DNA of 64,000 nt, from contig CAJQUW010016176.1 in NCBI GenBank assembly GCA_907163375.1, positions 62,001 to 126,000 on the forward strand, read 5' to 3'. Below are positions 35,915-48,248 of the stretch, piece after piece. Under the pieces are notes generated by a model. The model saw only the letters and a list, made by a program, of their open reading frames with translations. It was not told where the DNA came from and searched no databases. This DNA comes from Prostheceraeus crozeri. Lineage: Eukaryota; Platyhelminthes; Polycladida; Euryleptidae. Position 1 is the first letter of the stretch. Each line of letters begins with the position of its first letter. Both the position numbers and the translations under genes were made by a program.

Positions 35915-35929
35915 CATATATTCTGAGAG

Positions 35930-37695
35930 AATATATCAATGAGGAGAACGACTGGGTTGAAGCAATTCCCAGTGAACCGGTTGTAGGTCCCAGGTGTCGC
36001 TTAACAGAGAAAGAATATGAAGATGCGCTGAAAGAAAGTAAGCGGGATACAGCTCCAGGCCCATCAGGCATTGTCTCCGAGATGATCCTCGCTGTTGGGA
36101 AGTGTGGTATTTCTTGGTTGACCAACCTAGGAAATTTAATTCTGGAGGAGAATGCCATCCCTAGCGACTGGACGTTGAGCTCCCTGGTTCCCATTTTTAA
36201 GGGCAAAGGTGATCCCCTCAAATGCGGTTCTTACAGGGCGATCAAACTGTTAGAACATGCAATGAAGATTCATGAAAGAGTGCTTGAGAAGATAATCAGA
36301 GATCGTGTCGATTTGAGCAACCTGCATTTTGGTTTCATGCCTGGCAGAAGCACGATTGATGCAATATTCATCTTAAGACAGCTGCAAGAAAGATTCCTTG
36401 CCTACGACAAAGACCTCTTCTATGGATTCATAGATCTAGAGAAGGCATTTGATCGTGTACCTCGTAACGTGGTTCAATGGGCCCTTCGAAGAGCGGGTGT
36501 CGACAAATGGATTGTGTCAGCAGTAATGATGCTGTACGCGGGTGCGGGGACAGTTGTGAGAACGGATGCAGGTTTGACTGATGACTTTTCTGTCAATGTT
36601 GGTTTGCATCAAGGCTCCGTTCTCAGTCCGTTGTTGTTCGTGCTGGTGATGGACGCCATCTCAAAAGACACAAGTGCTGCATTGCCTTGGGATGTGCTAT
36701 ATGCTGACGACATCGCCATTGTGGCAGAGAGTGAAGAAAGACTGCAGCAAAAGATTTCAGAATGGACACACGGACTCGCAGAGAAAGGACTGAAAGTTAA
36801 TGCGTCCAAATCAAAAGTGCTCATTTCGTCAGTGGGTGGTAGTGAGGCAGAGCCATCAGGAAAGTTCCCGTGTGCGATATGTAAGCAAGAAGTTGGCCAA
36901 AATTCAATAAGATGCATTCAATGTGCTCTCTGGGTCCACCGTAAATGTAGTGGCATCAGCGGCAGCCTACGACTACAGCACATGAGTTCCACGTTTAAGT
37001 GTAAGCGATGCAGAGGCCACGTGATAGAACGTCCTCAGCCTGCCAACCTGTTGGTCGACGGTGACGAGCTTGAGATAGTTTCACACTTCTCCTATCTTGG
37101 CGACGAACTAGAGGCAGGTGGTGGAGTAGATGCTGCTGTCAATAGAAGAATTCGATGCGGCTGGGCAATCTTCAAGGCGTTGATGCCGTTCCTCACGTGC
37201 TCCGTCCCTCCACATGAAAGGAAGAGTATATGATGCCTGTGTCCGGAAGGGTATGGTATACGGAGGCGAAACATGGGCTCTGAAAGTAGACAGTCAACAA
37301 CGTCTGGAGAGGGTGGAAATGCGCATGGTAAGGTGGATGTGTGGCACGAAGCTAAGTGACAGAAAGCGAAGTGACGACTTGAGGCATATGCTTAACATCG
37401 AAGCAATATCCGATGTTATCGTACGAAACCGACTCAGATGGTTTGGCCACGTGATGCGAAAAGGGCCCGAAAACTACGTCCGCCAAGTTGTCACATGGAA
37501 AGTAGAGGGAAGAAGAAGAAAAGGTCGACCTCGGAAGACATGGAGTGACTCTGTTGCCGCTGATCTCAAGCAGAATGGTCTCAAAACGGATGACGCCAAC
37601 GATCGTCAACGCTGGCGCTCTGCGATCCACAGCATTGGGAAGAATCGTCCAACCCTACGAAGTCGGAGAAAACGGACGTTAAACGCATAAGTAAG
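35930..37695 (+). mobile_element. 5'-truncated RTE-type LINE with target duplication
   Basis: The 15-bp direct repeat CATATATTCTGAGAG at 35915-35929 and 37696-37710 brackets the copy exactly. The 3' end is CATAAGTAAG, a short TAAG tail like the one at 19652-19666. The 5' end starts inside the coding region, so the endonuclease domain is absent; this is the usual result of incomplete target-primed reverse transcription. The perfect duplication and the single frameshift indicate a recent insertion. Confidence 0.95.
35931..37690 (+). pseudogene. RTE reverse transcriptase with internal PHD-like finger
   Basis: Reverse-transcriptase motifs occur in order: DTAPGPSGIVSEMI, FKGKGDPLKCGSYRAI, HFGFMPGRSTIDAIFILRQ, motif A FIDLEKAFDRVPR, HQGSVLSPLLF, and the catalytic YADD (codons at 36700-36711). 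About 50 residues later is a Cys/His finger: CAIC...CIQC...WVHRKCSG...FKCKRC (36871-37011). This finger is known in related RTE proteins of several invertebrates and is presumed to bind nucleic acid. A frameshift near 37200-37215 separates it from the conserved tail (RVYDACVRKGMVYGGETWA, RNRLRWFGHVMRKG, RKGRPRKTW). The N-terminal endonuclease is missing, so no retrotransposition is possible. Confidence 0.93.
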
Positions 37696-38469
37696 CATAT
37701 ATTCTGAGAGAGTTCTTAGAAAATACATGTTGTACTGTAAGCTGTATGCTGTAAGCTCCATCAAGCGGACTTCCTAAAGTCAGTCCCTTGATAAACGTTA
37801 AGCAGGAGTATACTGATTGAGAAAATTATCTTGATATATCTGAATATCGAGTTTCCACATGAAAAAGACAATTATCATGCCTTTCATTCATGTTTATGGA
37901 CAGCAGTACAGGTGATACCAAGTTTTGAGATGTCATCGGTAGAAAGGATAAAAAATTGATAGGCAATCTTGAGGATATGATTTGAAGATAGGTTTAACAG
38001 ACTTTTAGCCAGTAACTTACATGGGCAGATTGATCTTTGCAATGTAAATGATCGATTCGTCGACGGCACTCTTAAAATCTCTCGAACAAAGCTCCGTGCA
38101 AATTAAGATTCTTTCCTACGTTGCTGAATGATTTTCGGTGCATTTTCTCGCATATGAAGCACATTCCTGTAAATGTCAAATGACTAAGAAATCATGAATA
38201 AGAGCAAGAAATAGTTGCAGTGAAACATTGACATTCTAGGATGTGCTGCACAACGGGACGGCGTCCATGTGCAAATGCTTGTAGTGTGCTTTAAAGTGCC
38301 GGCATTGGGCGGGCGAGGTTTTTTCAAAACTGTCGTAAAAACGTCTTTTAATCAAGTTAATATGCCAAAACTTTTATTAGATATTTTCACTAATATTTAA
38401 TTCTACCAATATCTTCGATGCCGAGACTGTTCGACAATTGATTTGATTAATTGAGTCTTATTATCTAAG

Positions 38470-38501
38470 TATTATTATACTATTATTTATTATTATTATT
38501 A
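38470..38501. repeat. Imperfect TTA microsatellite
   Basis: Roughly ten ATT/TTA units with two interruptions. No further structure. Confidence 0.75.
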
Positions 38502-40093
38502 GACCTAGTTATTATAGGTCTCTTACTCGCAATATCTAAAAACCAAAAGAAAGTCCTTCTCAACAAAATAAGTTAGTGGTACTTAAGTTATCAAGAGCAT
38601 GCAAGAGCACATAACTGTCCCTACATCATAAGTCTATTAACACAGAATTACATACACTGCCAAAATCCTTCTGTAGGTAAATGATTCAATGGTCAACTTC
38701 ATACCATAGTATCGAGAACATATATATTCGTCGATTCGTCGTATAGTGAAAGCAGCAGAAATCTGCTGACCTGAAGCAGACTTGAATGCAGTTCCTCCGA
38801 TGAATTTATAACTTCCCTTCACTTTTATGATTGCATTACAGAAGCAGATCGCGAATAGCTCTACATAATTAGCTGAAGTGAACTTACTTATGATTTTGCA
38901 ACAGATTTCCAACAAATTATGAAAACATGGAGTTATACCTATGGAATGCCTATAGGTATTCGGATACTCGTAATATGGTCGATATAAGTCGCAATATGGT
39001 CCATGCAGGTCTTTAGTGTCATATCAATAGTTTATGTTTTGTTCTTTAGTTATAGAATAATTAATAGTTCAACAGTTTATATAATCAACATAGAAAATAA
39101 TCCGAACTACTGAAATGTTTGCTATATACAGGATTCCGCTATAAAATGCCGTTATCGCTGAAAGGAACCTCTTTAAATTCGTGGACATGTGTAATTTCAG
39201 AAAATATGAAATAAACAAATATTTTTACAACCTGGCTATTTATTCTAAACCTATCTAAATAGCATTACTTTAAAGATGAATGTCAATGCTGCACTTAGAC
39301 ATTTTTCTGTGTAGCTTACGTACAAATTCATCCATATAACACACACACTTTCGTCAAGCAATACAATTGTGTGTGTAATTATCATGACCGTCCTCAAAGC
39401 ACATTGAATGTGCTGTTGCAACCCGCAGGCGTGTGTAGTTATACACATGACAGTAGATGCTGCATATATAGAAACTTTTGTAAATAGTTGTATACATGCG
39501 ATCTCTTAATAAAGTAATAATACTACGTCTTTACGAAACGCCAGTCACATGACGCTTCAGTTTTAGACATCCACGAAGCGGGCATTCAAGAAGACATCCA
39601 TGCACACACCCGATTAGGACATTCATAAAATACTTGACTTATTACATGCATCGAGTTTGTAAGTAGTAAAGTATTAGCCATGCGAGCGAAAATGTCTTTG
39701 GAAAATCAATTCTGTCGATTAGAACTTCGAAAATTCATTTATTTAAATCTTTTTAAGATTAAAAGAAGAATACAATTTTACAAAAAATCTTGTGCAAACT
39801 TTTCGAAATTTTCATCTTTCATTTACTGCGACAGGAATTACAAGAATGAGTATCGGAAAGACATGGAATACAAAATGCACATCCACGGTCTGAGCAAGAT
39901 AAGAACATCACATTGACTAAAAAGTCAGAGAAGACTGTTGTCAAAGGAGCTTTCGAACAAGGTGATTTCCTCAGTTCATTCAGCTCGTCGTTCATTTTAC
40001 ATTTGCACTTAGCCGTGTAGATCATTAAAAAAAATAAATTTCCTCAGTTCCCTTTAAGTTTACCTGACGAGACGGCATGCTAACAGCAAAGCA

Positions 40094-40447
40094 GTGCAGG
40101 CGAGGGCAGTCGACCTCTTTGGTTGGAGGCGCAGACGATTTCTAGGGGTGCGGTGGAGAAAGAGGACTGTGGAGGAAGTGGTGGCCTTTTTGTTCGAAGG
40201 CGAAGGCGGGTTTCTGATAGAGACGAAGGCAGCGGTTAGAAAAACCGCCTACTTAGCCCTTTTGATGGTAGTGCTCTACGTGGACAAGACACTTATTTTT
40301 ATTGGACCTACTCAGGAAGAGGAAACTATTTCTTTATGCTATCAATCAATATTACAACTTAGTTCACATCCATCAACATTAGCACAACTCCATATTAAAA
40401 CTCTCAGCAATACCCGGGGCAAATACAATATACAGTGCGCAATTTAA
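40094..40447 (+). CDS. Unidentified 117-codon ORF
   Basis: Open frame with a basic N-terminal third (FGWRRRRFLGVRWRKRT), an acidic patch and one possible membrane-spanning stretch (TAYLALLMVVLYVDKTLIFI). An AATAAA-like signal (ATAATAAAGTC) starts just after the stop. The first codon used need not be the real start. I recognise no family and see no splice partner. It might be a terminal exon or chance. Confidence 0.2.
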   Translation: MQARAVDLFGWRRRRFLGVRWRKRTVEEVVAFLFEGEGGFLIETKAAVRKTAYLALLMVVLYVDKTLIFIGPTQEEETISLCYQSILQLSSHPSTLAQLHIKTLSNTRGKYNIQCAI

Positions 40448-43367
40448 TAATAAAGTCTTGATAATTGTGGATAGCAATCGAATGATCAGGTCTGCTCTTA
40501 TTTTCAACTGTGGATGTGTTCAAAAAGCATTATTTGATTAATATTGCTGGTTGCCTAAATTAGACGAAATGTCAGTAGTGTGTTAATGAATAGCATTTGG
40601 GTCAATTGCACCAAATTCACACGAACGAGTTCTGTTGGCTTAATCGATTCACTCTCCTTTGCCATTGGTTACATCTGAATGAGCTTTCAGTATGATAGAG
40701 ACAGAACACCAGGCTACCCGGTTTCAAATGTTCATCGGATTTCTAGCTATGCATCAGGGTCAAATACTCTTAATGTACAGTCTGTAATATGAATGCTACG
40801 AAATATATCGCGAATCGAAGATTGATCAGCCGACATAGGATTATTGAAGTCAAAAGTACATTGTTCCATCAAAGTTGATCATTGTCTGTCTTACTATGCT
40901 GCAGAAGATCAATAAAAGGTTTTATCAAGCTTTCCGGTATCGTCTGTAACGCAGTTTATAGTCATATTAAACATTGCAGAAACTCAACCCAATGTTGTCA
41001 CAAGATACTATAAGTATATGGTTAGGTACTGCAACAACATCATTCGCAATTTTCACCTACTTTTCTAATTTCCTAGAGAGATCAGGAATTGCACTAAACA
41101 AAAGCAAACTATGAGTCTCATCAGTAACGGCATTCACATGGATGATGAAATGTTGATGCAAAAAGCTAACTACATTTAGGTTGACTATGATTATGCACGA
41201 TCATATGTTCCAATTATCATTTCAAACAAATCAGGATAATGGTCAGGAGAGGGAGAAATATACAAGTAGATGTCCCGTCTGTGACGCATTGTTCCATCTT
41301 TCACGTTACAGCGAGAAGTTACATTTGCCTGGTCCGATTCGCTCTATTTCTCTTCAAGGAAGCGACAAGTGTCATTCACGAACCAATCACAATGGAAAAT
41401 AGGCTCAAAAATGCATTGAGTTGAAGATGACCCGCTGAGGAATCTCTGGTGTGGCTACAACATAGCGAGGACAAAAGGCAAAATAGTAACTTGATCGAGT
41501 GGGCTACCTTTTAGGAAAGCGTTTCTAAATAAACGGTAGCGACCCAAAAGTTGGTCGCCAGAAAGACATGAAGGTTAAGGATTGCGAATGAGTTAGAAAT
41601 CAACATCTTAAAATTTCAGTATTTCGACTAATTACGATTTCTGCACCAAGGCGAGGAGCAGAAGGTCGAAAAAATTCGTTTCGTTCAACACCCTTCCTAA
41701 AAAAGGTTTGATGCATTTAGGTAGAACTACTGGTCGTCTAGAACATCCCCAGGTAGTTGGTAAACTCAAATAATGATGCCAGTTTAAAGCTAGTAATTAG
41801 ATACTACTCATAAAAACATGAGCAATGTGAAACATATGCTACGTACTTTTAAAAATTCGAACTTTAAGTCCTTTGCTTTGAGAAATAGTGGTAACAATTT
41901 ATATCTATAGAATCCTCTGACAATTAATTCCTCGAAAAGCCTATCTACGCAAAATGATCTGTAGGATAATAGTAAGCTTCCGTCAAAGCCTACTATACTT
42001 CTACTGTACTTCTGTCAAGGGTTCACTAGGCTAAGTCATCAACTGGTATTTGTTGTTTTGGAGGGTGTTTTGTTTCCGACCAATCCCCCGTCCAAAAAAT
42101 CCACTTGCTCCGACAAGAAACTGAAGTCAGGTTTCTGTGATGTAAAAGCAAGCAAACCACCGTGTCCTTTGCTTGATGTCGTTGTCGTTACCAAATTTTT
42201 TCTTTCAATCAGGTGCTGTTATCTCTATCTGGCATCAATATATAGTTATTAAGTTTTGGAGGTGAGCAAATTTAAACTTTACGTTTACTTTCTGAATTGA
42301 TAGTTTCATCGAGTGAAACGCCAAGAGTAAAATGCAAGAGCAAAACATTCATTTCTCCATTCAGATTAGTGAGACATTCTTAAATCATTTTAACTTTCTC
42401 ACACTCGTGATGTAAAATATCATTTTGATGACTGCTGCAATGCCGGACATCGCAATTTTAATCTGATACAATGCCTAAGCTTGCAAGCGATACAAGCAAT
42501 GAATTTTAGATTTTAATATTATAGAATTTTATTTTTTATTTAAAAATTTAAGATTGTGAAATTTTGCCAGATGAAGTTGAAAGCAGTGCAGTAGTCAATT
42601 CCTTTTATCGTTATTTAGTTTATGACGTTGCATTTCGCTGCCAGCATTGATCCAAAAAGAGACATTCTTGTCTTGTTATCATGCTAATGAAAAATCACTT
42701 CATTTAGAATCCATATGTTGAAGAGAATCGCAAGGATTACATGAGGTATTTAATTTGAAGAATTAAGATATTGAGAGCTAAAGCTTTTTCACTATGTTCA
42801 GCTCGTCATGACACAAACATAAAATCACCACAAAAATATTATATCCGAACTGGTAATGCAACTTGAATCCAACAGTATTGGTGAAATGCGAAAACGCATG
42901 TAAGTGCTTTGCCTGTACCTGAAACTCACCATTCTTCTGTTTCTGCATTACTCATGTCTAACGAACCTAAATGTATAGCTGGTAACTTTCATATTTCTAC
43001 ACAAGACATCCTGCATTTGGCATGACAACTGAATCAACTTAGATGGAAGGGTGATACGGACGGAACAGGTCTTACCTCAACATCTCACGGATTTGGTGCA
43101 ATTCGCCCATTCAATAAATTCCCAAAGAAATGTGTTGACTGAGCATCTCAAAACAACTTGCCTTGTTTTTGTTTAAAGCCGCGTGTACACTAGTCAACTA
43201 GGTGGAAGTCAACTAAACATCACGTGACTTTTTCACTCCGCGCACTCGCTCTGTTCCGAAGTTGGTGTCGTTCAACTAGGTTGACCTCCGTGTACACTGC
43301 AATTTAATTGACTGGTCAACTAAAGTACTAGGGAAGAATAAACGTTGAATTTTCATTTCCGCACGAG

Positions 43368-44687
43368 ATGTCGTCGAAAGAGGTTGCGTTGGCTGCCGCC
43401 AAAGTCGTGGCCGAAATAACAAAGAGAAAGAGGAGGTCAAGGAAACGGTCATGCTGGACAAGAAGGTGGATATTACGAAGAGACAGGCAAGGGGCATCGA
43501 ATGCTCTATTAAAGGAATTAGTCGTCGAGGATCATGCGGCCTACACAAACCATCTGAGATTGACTGCAGATCAATTTAAATGGCTCCTCCGAAAGGTTGC
43601 TCCCTCGATACAGAGACAGGAGACCCTATTGAGATCACCACTATCTGCTGAGCTAAAACTCCAAATTACCTTGAGATATTTGGCAACAGGTGATAGTTTA
43701 TCATCTTTGGAATACTTGTACAGAGTTCCGAAAACAACTATCTCACGTTTTTTCATCATCATTTACGAACGAAAACTTGATTCTTTCTCAATAAGCTTAA
43801 TATTTTCATTCGTAATATGTCTGGTCACAAACTTTTTGAAACCAGTACTCAGTTCATGATTTTGATATGTGTTTGTAAATTATGTCCATTTTTTGCAGGT
43901 TCCTCGAAGCGCAGATGAATGGAAAGAAGTCAACAAAGGTTTCACGACAAGATGGAATTTTCCTGGATGTGTAGGGGCTATAGATGGCAAGCATGTGCGT
44001 ATTCAAAATCCTCCCTGCAGTGGATCGCAATACTATAATTACAAAGGGCATTTTAGTGTTGTTCTTTTCGGCATTGTTGACAGCAATTACAGTTTCATTT
44101 ATGTCGATGTCGGTAACTATGGCAGTGCTTCAGATGGTGACATTTTTGGAAGAAGCATCTTCAAGGCTTCCCTTGACGATGGTAGTTTAAATGTAACAGA
44201 CCATTGTCTTTTTGTTGGTGATGACGCTTTCCCACTGCAAACAAATCTCATGAAGCCCTATCCACGAAACGGAACTTCGTTATCTCATTCGGAAAAAGTT
44301 TTCAAATATCGGCTTTCAAGAGCTAGAAGAGTAGTTGAAAATGCATTTGGAATTCTGGTATCTAGATTCCTCATCTATGAAAGACCTCTGAGTGTGGATG
44401 TTGCGACAGTAAGCTCAATTATTCGGTCTACTGTTGCCCTGCACAATTGGCTTCGCAAGTCCTGTAGCGCAACTTATATTTCATCGAAATCAATTGAATC
44501 AGAAAATCACGAAACCGGCGAAATTTCACGCGGTCCTTGGTGAGATCTACCTACTCTCGGTTTCGAAGATGTCAGTGATCATACAGTAAAGAATGCAAAG
44601 AAGGTGGCAAAGAAGTTGAGAGACAAGTACATGGAGTACTTTAATGGAAAGGGAGTAGTTCCATGGCAGAATGTCATGGTAGTGTAA
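43368..44687 (+). CDS. Harbinger DDE transposase (HARBI1-like), slightly damaged
   Basis: The start is ATG 43368 (MSSKEVALAAAKVV), followed by a basic tract, then the helix-rich N-terminal domain (LRLTADQFKWLLRKV, ITLRYLATGDSLSSLEYLYRV, KTTISRF). An intron-like gap ends at a strong acceptor TTTTTTGCAG just before 43900. The catalytic domain continues VPRSADEW, first Asp GCVGAIDGKHV, second Asp NYGSASDGDIFG, Glu RRVVENAFGIL, all present. An in-frame TGA at 44541-44543 cuts off 47 codons that remain open and carry the family tail (RDKYMEYFNGKG, VPWQN), stop 44685-44687. The donor is unclear and about 20-25 residues seem missing before the acceptor. It probably nicks and joins at TWA sites together with its MADF partner. 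Confidence 0.88.
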
Positions 44688-45438
44688 ATTTATGAAGTGA
44701 ATATTTTATTACACTGTTCGTTTCATGCATTTCATCAATGACTTATGATGCCAGATGTACTGCCTTTCTATGTTTGCGTTTTGTTATTTTGTATTTCTAT
44801 CTATTATAGCAATATGGAAAATCGTTGTTTTGTCTGATAGTGATATATTCCTAGGCCAGACCTATAGTTCAGGGATCCTACCGAATCAGCTGATTATGAT
44901 CCTTTCCGGTGATCCAGTAGAGTGATCTGGTCAGGGAATAATGTTGTTCTACAATCTTAGTGACCGAACAAACGAATTCACCCTACAGGATTTCAAAACA
45001 AAGCTAAGCAAATGGAGGGGAGAGAAAACAGGCTATCACAGATCAATAACGGAACTGTTTATTACTGTGATTATGGATCGCTTTAATCGTATGGACTGTA
45101 ACCGTTAGAATATAGGTAGGCCTACTGCGTAACAATAAATAGTACAGTAGGGCCTAGAATGTTCCTCATTGAAATACATCAGATAAATTCTACCTTTCAT
45201 TGTCACGAAGTATGCAAGCTTATATCAACCGCGGCTACCACTCTGTAGCCATGGTTGTCACCCAACTCAATTCATTAATCACATTTCTGTACCGCATACC
45301 CAGCTACAAAGAGGTACGTATAGATAACAGTAGTTTTATAAATTACGGTTAAATGAGTTGCTCGTGGACATGCCATACATAGTAAAATCTTATGATAGTT
45401 GCAATATACAATAAAAGTTGATGATACCATTGTCTTAC

Positions 45439-45795
45439 CATGTTTGTTTCTGGTTCAGCGAAATTTGACTTTCCCATAAACTGATCCGCCAATGTGAACC
45501 ATGACATTCTAGGAACGTACACCTCCGCGGTACCGGCCCCAGACTTTTTTGATTTCATAATCTTCTTCTTTTCATTAGCGTAAGTTGTTCGAATGATTTT
45601 CAATTTTTTTCTTGCCGCTTTCATGTCGAAGCCATCCGTATCAATACTTTGTATCAAACTGTGCATTGCTGCATCTCTTGCATCTCTATTTTTGTAGTTG
45701 GGATGCAGTGAATCCCACAAGCATTGATGTTTGGAATACTCCTCCACGAAATTATACGTTTGTTGGGAGCTCCATTTACTGTTATCCATAGCCAT
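45439..45795 (-). CDS. Harbinger MADF/Myb-like partner protein, first exon
   Basis: Minus-strand exon starting at ATG 45795 (or 45789, MDNSKWSSQQ) and ending at a donor ATG|GTAAGA. It is exactly 119 codons. It encodes a MADF/Myb-SANT-like DNA-binding domain: a FVEEYSKHQCLWDSLHPNY start, then NRDARDAAMHSLIQ, KAARKKLKIIRTTYANEKKK, and the aromatic stretch MSWFTLADQFM. In Harbinger systems such a protein binds the subterminal DNA and brings the transposase to the ends and the nucleus. The following exon was not identified between 44700 and 45430. This exon has no internal stop or frameshift. Confidence 0.85.
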
Positions 45796-46144
45796 TTTGC
45801 GACAGACTCGATCAGCGTCAAGCAAAGTAAATGATTCAACAAATAATGTGCGTGGGAGAGAACAACGATGTCCTCAACCGGTGATAATAAATCGATGGAA
45901 CCTCAGCAAATCTCAGAGAATCCATCAACGAGTGCTGTGAAGTCAGATATCTATTGCCATCTACTGCTTAGTTGACCTCTTAGTTTACCTGTGAGGTAAA
46001 GTGATTTAGTTGACTTCTATCATGGAGTCAACTAAACAGAATTGATGCCGCGCGCTCATTTTGGCGCGTGTGTCGATGAGAGCGTCGATGTGCGTCTACA
46101 TGTAGTTGACTTCCACCTAGTTGACTAGTGTACACGCGGCTTAA

Positions 46145-48246
46145 CAATTTGCCCTTTCATACTTGCATGATTACAGATAGAAGATAGCTGTCTTTTTCTA
46201 TGCTAAGATGGAATGCATCAATATCTATGAAGTGAAGCACGTGATGAAATACCAAGACGAAGCCAATTCATCAATCCAAGCTCATCTCTATCAAATTGAT
46301 AACATGACAACTTCTAGAATGGAAGTAAAGCTTCACGCAATACACAATAGTGGCACAAAAATCGCACGCACTTCACTTAGATACACTTGTTAACGTCTGT
46401 ATCATTGGTCAGAATCAGTTAAATGTGCAATTCTAAGTTTTACATTGGTGATTCATGCCCCAACTTAGTTCCCTCGAATGTGCCGCGACCTTGAATCAAT
46501 TTCCATTCTTGTTAACTTCATATAAACAATCTACTTCTATGTCTCTACCTGACACAGTAATTTAGCGAAGGCATTGCAAAATCGATATGACCTAACTAGT
46601 ATTCACGAGGTTTGATAAAATGCACTGTGAGGATAGTTAAGTGAAATGGGAAAATGATTTTCTCACAAACGACTCCAGAGGCGACGAATCGGATGAACGA
46701 TGTGTTATCAAGTAATTCAAAAAATGAAAACGTCGCAAAAATCAAAACATGAAATGATTATTTAGTCTCTACCGGTTTCAATTGGCAACAGGATGACAGA
46801 GATTGACCAATCTTCATCAGGAGAAATATAAAAAATGTAAAAAGAGGAAGTGAGAGGACATCAAGTCCCTACAATTTCAAACGACCAACAGTTTAAAAAA
46901 TTCTATTATATGCATGCATAGACTACCAAATCCAAGACATTCTTTATCATAAAAATAAAAATCACAAAAGTCATAGGAAAGTAGGAGATTTAGGTTCATA
47001 GATCTCTGACCTCTGTAGCACATGCTGCATATTAAGGCCATGAGTTTCAGTCATTAGTTGGCTAATGAATTTCAGTTCCTCCACCTTTGGTTGTTGATCA
47101 TTTCCTTTTATTTCTTTCAAAAAACTTTTATTTTTAATTTTTTAAAATACTATGAGGATGGTCCCTGCCCACTTGATTGCCTGTTTGAAGGAACTAACAA
47201 ACGGAGAGTCAGTCGATTATTCGCACAGCTCTCAATCATAATTTTTGTTAATTTGATTGCAGATATTTTCCGTGCTATCCATCCATTGACTACATATAAT
47301 TTCTCTGTATTCACGTATGTTCTTCTATGTATTGTTGACCGCCTCTCCACATAAACTTATTAATGGTGTGATTGTCAAGTGGAATAAAAATATTTGCAAA
47401 ATTCCAGATAGTAATGGAACAAAAATCTCTTTAAAGTAAAGATCAAAATTTCTATGCTTTGTCAAAAATTATCAATAATTATAGGTGGTTGGAATTTTTG
47501 ATGCTGAACATTCTCTTCTTCCACGCACGTAACATTGCTGATTTATGATGACATTTGACAGAATTGTAATTGTAGTTATTTTGCGCTATGATTCACTTAT
47601 ACGTATCACTGCACTATTTCAGACTGTCACATTCAATTTCATTTGTACATATTTTATCGTCGATCCCATTACCCTGCATCGCTATCCAGTTTTGGAAATA
47701 AAACGTTTTGAGTTTTGAATTTCGTATTCATAAAATGCTTCTACAAATTAAGAATGGAAGAGGATATTTCTCAGGAACATTTAGCTAAATTATTTGAAAC
47801 ATTACTGCATTGTCGCTTTCCTTTACTTATTTCGTGAAATGTCAAGCAATTGAATTTACGTTCAATTGGACGTAGAAGTGACTATAAGTTTCCCTGCCAT
47901 GTCGAAAAAATGCAAGAGGGTAGATCAATCACTGAATTTATCAACCTGATGAATTTCCATTGCTGTCCATTATGAAAACTGTTGATTTAAGAGTTGACGA
48001 TTCATAGTTGCTTAAGAAGCCTTATAAACCAAGTGGTCATGTTTGCATTGATGTGTTGTCTTCATTTTCGCCTGATGCAGATAAACGAATCTGAATGTGA
48101 TTATATTCCGAGAGCTTTACTTTGGTAATATGCGTGGCATGAGTGTGAGGCGAAAACAATCATGAAATTTTCAAATACATATACATGAAAACTGCACATT
48201 TCTAAATGAAAGCTGGGAACTTTGAGAGATTAGAAATCCTCCTATA
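46145..48246. other. No gene recognised; one retroelement-like patch
   Basis: Read on the minus strand, the stretch near 46835-46735 contains CCTGATGAAGATTGG followed by GAAACCGGTAGAGACTAAAT. This resembles the terminal sequence of Penelope-like retroelements, but no GIY-YIG or reverse-transcriptase motif was found beside it. The 98-codon hydrophobic ORF at 47058-47354 is unidentified. Confidence 0.3.
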
Positions 48247-48248
48247 TA

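Larger units (their letters stand above)
37711..43173. other. Long interval without recognisable genes
   Basis: About 5.5 kb of AT-rich DNA. Short ORFs occur without family features. A block near 40565-40595 matches the tandem-duplication region near 20045. A TTA-rich tract lies at 38470-38501. No element boundaries could be set. Confidence 0.4.
43177..46141 (+). mobile_element. PIF/Harbinger element, nearly complete
   Basis: Begins AGCCGCGTGTACACTAGTCA at 43177 and ends with the inverse at 46141. The 39-bp terminal inverted repeats (43177-43215 and 46103-46141) are identical as far as I can read. TAA flanks both ends (43174-43176 and 46142-46144), the 3-bp target duplication typical of the superfamily. 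Length 2965 bp. It carries a DDE transposase on the plus strand and a MADF/Myb-like protein on the minus strand, transcribed towards each other, the standard two-gene Harbinger layout. Copies of GTCAACTA or its inverse recur in both subterminal regions. This is the best-preserved autonomous-type element in the window. Confidence 0.96.

Noticed and set aside
45120..45350. Second exon of the Harbinger MADF gene
   Set aside because: No open frame with an acceptor in the right phase and family-like sequence could be found, so it was left unannotated.
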